NCBI RefSeq assembly: GCF_004114535.1
Contig: NZ_LBJC01000014.1
Coordinates: 307,737-371,736 of the forward strand
DNA: 64,000 nucleotides
DNA from: Bradyrhizobium nanningense
GTDB taxonomy: Bacteria > Pseudomonadota > Alphaproteobacteria > Rhizobiales > Xanthobacteraceae
Direction: 5' to 3'
Below the pieces are notes generated by a model. The model worked only from the letters and a program-made list of their open reading frames with translations. It made no database searches and had not been told where the DNA came from. How positions within the stretch are numbered: the first letter of the stretch is position 1; each line of letters begins with the position of its first letter. Both the position numbers and the translations under genes were made by a program. Below are positions 61,779 to 64,000 of the stretch, in pieces.

Positions 61779-62507
61779 ATGAAGTCCGGGGCCGAACCGC
61801 AGACGGCGCTTCTTCCACGCGGAGCCGCCCTGTTTGAGCGTGTCGATTATCGGCTCATTGAAACGCCGGAGGACGAGGATCGCCTTCATCTGATGCGGTA
61901 TCGCGCCTATTTGCAGGCCGGATTGATCCCGCCGTCAGAGTCGCGGCGGGTGACAGATCGTTTCGACGACGCGCCCAATGTCTGGAATTTCGGCGTCTAC
62001 GTCGACGACGAACTCTGCAGCTCCGTTCGCATCCACGTTCTGACGTCCGAATGGCGGATGTCCTACACCACGGAGGTGTTCGGCGACGTCCTGCATCCTC
62101 GCCTGGATCGGGGCGAGGTTTTTGTCGATCCGTGTCGATTCGTTGCCGATCCGGAGATGCAACAGCGGTTCCCGGAATTGCCTTATCTGACTGTCCGGCT
62201 TCCCTTCGTTGCCTGCGAGCATTTCAATGCCGATGTCGGACTCTCGATGGTACGGACCGATCATCAGGCGTTCTACCGCCGCGTGTTCCTATCCGAGACT
62301 CTCACCGAGCCGCGTTCGTTTCCGGGCTGGCCGACGAAGAAGGCCGTGCTCATGGCCTCGGATTATCCCAAGGTCCGGGAAAAGATCCTGACTCGTTTTC
62401 CGATCATGCGTTCGAGCGCGTTCGAGCGGCGGATGCTGTTTCAACGTGGCAGCGTCCGCACCGCAACGTCTCGTCCGGTCCTTGTCGCAAGTACGGCGCA
62501 AGCCTAA
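61779..62507 (+). CDS. FeeM-like N-acyltransferase (GNAT/autoinducer-synthase fold)
   Basis: Protein of 242 aa without a signal peptide. The core reads YRLIETPEDEDRLHLMRYRAYLQAGLIPPS, abbreviated here as RLIETPEDEDRLHLMRYRAY, followed by FGVYVDDELCSSVRIHVLTS, GEVFVDPCRFV, and LPYLTVRLPFVACEHFNADV. This is the pattern of the FeeM/autoinducer-synthase-like acyltransferase family, as far as I can recall. AGAGG lies about six bases before ATG 61779; a TTG at 61773 is less likely. It could transfer an acyl chain from ACP or CoA to an amino acid. The product is unknown. Confidence 0.7.
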   Translation: MKSGAEPQTALLPRGAALFERVDYRLIETPEDEDRLHLMRYRAYLQAGLIPPSESRRVTDRFDDAPNVWNFGVYVDDELCSSVRIHVLTSEWRMSYTTEVFGDVLHPRLDRGEVFVDPCRFVADPEMQQRFPELPYLTVRLPFVACEHFNADVGLSMVRTDHQAFYRRVFLSETLTEPRSFPGWPTKKAVLMASDYPKVREKILTRFPIMRSSAFERRMLFQRGSVRTATSRPVLVASTAQA

Positions 62508-62784
62508 GTCCGGCGCCAATCCTGCTTCCCACCGGCTCGTAGCGACGGTTTCGCCGAGAACACGGCCCAAAATTCCGGCCAAAATCGGCGTTTTGCTGAC
62601 TGGCCCGACTTGCTTTCACCCTCGCGCCACATTTACAACCCATTAACCATGATGGGTGCTTTTCGCTGGTTGGGGGCATTTGATCGGCTGAGATAAGGTT
62701 CCGTCAAGGTTGACGGAACGTTCGCTTAACCAACCCCCTGTAAACCGGACAGCAGTGGACGAACGTGAGCGTGGAGGCTCCGGA

Positions 62785-63273
62785 ATGAAACATCCTATGC
62801 GTATCCTCCAGGGATTGAAGCTGGCCGCAGTGCTCGCCGTCGCGCTGTCGATGGGCGCCTGCGCCAACAAGAATGCTGCGACGGATGCGATGGCCAATGC
62901 GGCGACGCCAGGCAGTCAGCAGGACTTCGTGGTGAACGTGGGCGACCGCGTGTTCTTCGAAAGCGACCAGACCGATCTGACCCCGCAGGCGATCGTGACC
63001 CTGGAGAAGCAGGCGCAGTGGCTCCAGACCTATCCGCGCTACTCCTTCACCATCGAAGGTCATGCCGACGAGCGCGGCACCCGCGAATATAACATCGCGC
63101 TCGGCGCCCGCCGCGCCCAGTCGGTGCGTTCGTTCCTCGCCTCGCGCGGCATCGATCCGAACCGCATGCGCACGATCTCCTACGGCAAGGAACGGCCGGT
63201 CGCCGTCTGTAACGACATCTCCTGCTGGTCGCAGAACCGTCGCGCCGTCACCGTGCTGAACGCGAGCTCGTGA
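62785..63273 (+). CDS. pal: Peptidoglycan-associated lipoprotein Pal
   Basis: Outer-membrane lipoprotein of 162 aa. The lipobox is at LSMGAC with Cys26 as the lipidated residue; the rest is an OmpA-like peptidoglycan-binding domain with IEGHADERGTREYNIALGAR and RMRTISYGKERPV. GGAGGCTCCGG precedes the ATG. It links the outer membrane to the wall and is pulled by the TolQRA motor. It is separated from tolB by about 3.7 kb. A 14-bp tandem duplication covers its stop codon. Confidence 0.96.
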   Translation: MKHPMRILQGLKLAAVLAVALSMGACANKNAATDAMANAATPGSQQDFVVNVGDRVFFESDQTDLTPQAIVTLEKQAQWLQTYPRYSFTIEGHADERGTREYNIALGARRAQSVRSFLASRGIDPNRMRTISYGKERPVAVCNDISCWSQNRRAVTVLNASS

Positions 63274-63341
63274 CGCCGAGATATTGACGCCGAGATACTG
63301 ACACTCAGTCAGGCGCCGTTCATCTTCAGAAACCGATTATG

Positions 63342-63371
63342 CCGGCGCCCTCTCGGGCGCCGGTTTCGTTT
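63342..63371 (+). terminator. Intrinsic terminator after pal
   Basis: CCGGCGCCC (63342-63350), TCTC, GGGCGCCGG (63355-63363) is followed by TTTCGTTT. A 9-bp GC-rich stem with a T-rich tail, 69 bases past the pal stop codon. Confidence 0.8.
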
Positions 63372-63488
63372 CAGCATTCTGTGACAGAATCCCCGTGGTG
63401 CCAGACACATTTTTGGCGTACTCCCCTTCAATGTGTGGCGCGTCGCATGTTCCGTCGCAGGCCATTTCGCTTTCGTCGTCAGGGCAAG

Positions 63489-64000
63489 ATGTCATCCAGA
63501 TTTAAGGTCTTTACCGGCACCGTGGCCTTCGCCGCGCTGCTCCTCTTGTGCTGCACGCCCGTCTTCGCCCAGACCGATGATGATCCCGAGATGCGGATCG
63601 AGCGGCTGGAGAACCAGCTGCGCCAGCTCACCGGCCAGAACGAGGAGCTGCAATACCGCAACCGCCAGCTCGAAGAGCGGCTGCGGGCGCTCGAGGGCGG
63701 CGCGCAGGTCGCGCCCGGCCAGGCGCCGGTCCAGCCTAACGTCGCCGCTGTTCCGCCCGCGCAGGTCGCGCCGGTCCATCGGCCGCAGCAGCCGGCCCAG
63801 CCTAATTACGAGCAGCCGCAGATCGCGTCTCCCGCTCCGATCATTCAGGAGCAGCCACAGCCAGGTGCCCCCGGCAGAAGCCGCCGCGGCGATGCGTTCG
63901 ATCCGAACCAGAACCCGAATGCGCCCGGCGCGCCGCGCGCGCTCGGCGGCGGGCAGCAGCCGGTGCCGGCGGGCAGTCCGGTCGGAGCGCCCGGCGGCCG
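63489..64000 (+). CDS. cpoB: Tol-Pal system protein YbgF/CpoB, cut by the right edge
   Basis: The frame from ATG 63489 stays open to the end of the window (about 170 codons). A signal peptide (TGTVAFAALLLLCCTPVFA) is followed by a coiled-coil (MRIERLENQLRQLTGQNEEL, then QLEERLRALEGG) and a Pro/Gln-rich linker, as in the trimeric N-terminal domain of CpoB. The TPR domain would lie beyond the edge. AGGG precedes the start; ATG 63447 in the same frame is an alternative. In E. coli CpoB couples Tol-Pal to peptidoglycan synthesis at the septum. Confidence 0.88.
   Translation, partial: MSSRFKVFTGTVAFAALLLLCCTPVFAQTDDDPEMRIERLENQLRQLTGQNEELQYRNRQLEERLRALEGGAQVAPGQAPVQPNVAAVPPAQVAPVHRPQQPAQPNYEQPQIASPAPIIQEQPQPGAPGRSRRGDAFDPNQNPNAPGAPRALGGGQQPVPAGSPVGAPGG

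Overview
The window looks like a chromosomal segment of a Bradyrhizobium-like alphaproteobacterium (Rhizobiales). The reasons are the high GC content by eye with GC-ending codons, many solute-binding-protein transport systems (ABC, TRAP, DctA), a Tol-Pal cluster of alphaproteobacterial type, a DUF2852 protein, and several families of short palindromic intergenic repeats of the kind common in Bradyrhizobium. The taxonomic call rests on remembered family resemblance, not on a search. I saw no tRNA, rRNA, CRISPR array, prophage or intact insertion sequence.

Layout. 1-9468: a cyclic-amide/hydantoin-type catabolic cluster (LysR regulator, N-carbamoyl-D-amino-acid hydrolase, amino-acid-type ABC transporter with two paralogous binding proteins and a frameshifted ATPase, polysaccharide-deacetylase-fold hydrolase, hydantoin racemase, oligopeptide-type binding protein, amidohydrolase). 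9562-19147: a LysR regulator divergent from a polyamine-type ABC transporter that is followed by a multi-subunit FAD/2Fe-2S amine or imino-acid dehydrogenase and a RidA-like protein. 19316-25684: ABC-F ATPase, DctA, RutG-like permease, SDR and sirtuin. 25827-32548: hydantoinase A/B pair with a complete TRAP transporter. 32549-33592: a non-coding dispersed-repeat region ending in a second, degenerate copy of the dctM 3' end. 33593-40566: two chemoreceptors, a GST divergent from a TetR regulator, and a 2-hydroxyacid dehydrogenase.

40653-47336 is the most striking region. An ECF42-type sigma factor is translationally coupled to a DGPF/YCII protein. Four promoter-like sequences of the form TGTCGG-N17-CGTC stand directly upstream of that operon, of an SRPBCC/VOC gene pair, of an NTF2-like gene and of a second DGPF/YCII pair. 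This suggests a compact local sigma-factor regulon. 47463-48815 holds a TetR regulator and a DUF2852 gene that share a 19-bp operator. Then come a desaturase with a candidate small RNA or attenuator upstream (50427-50513), a serine acetyltransferase, an AraC regulator, a porin-like protein made of two tandem beta-barrel units, and a DUF2231 membrane protein.

55493-64000 is the Tol-Pal system (tolQ, tolR, tolA, tolB, pal and a cpoB cut off by the right edge). A GGDEF-EAL protein and a FeeM-like acyltransferase sit between tolB and pal. Most genes were called from recognisable motifs, gene spacing and ribosome binding sites. Functions at substrate level are inference unless stated.
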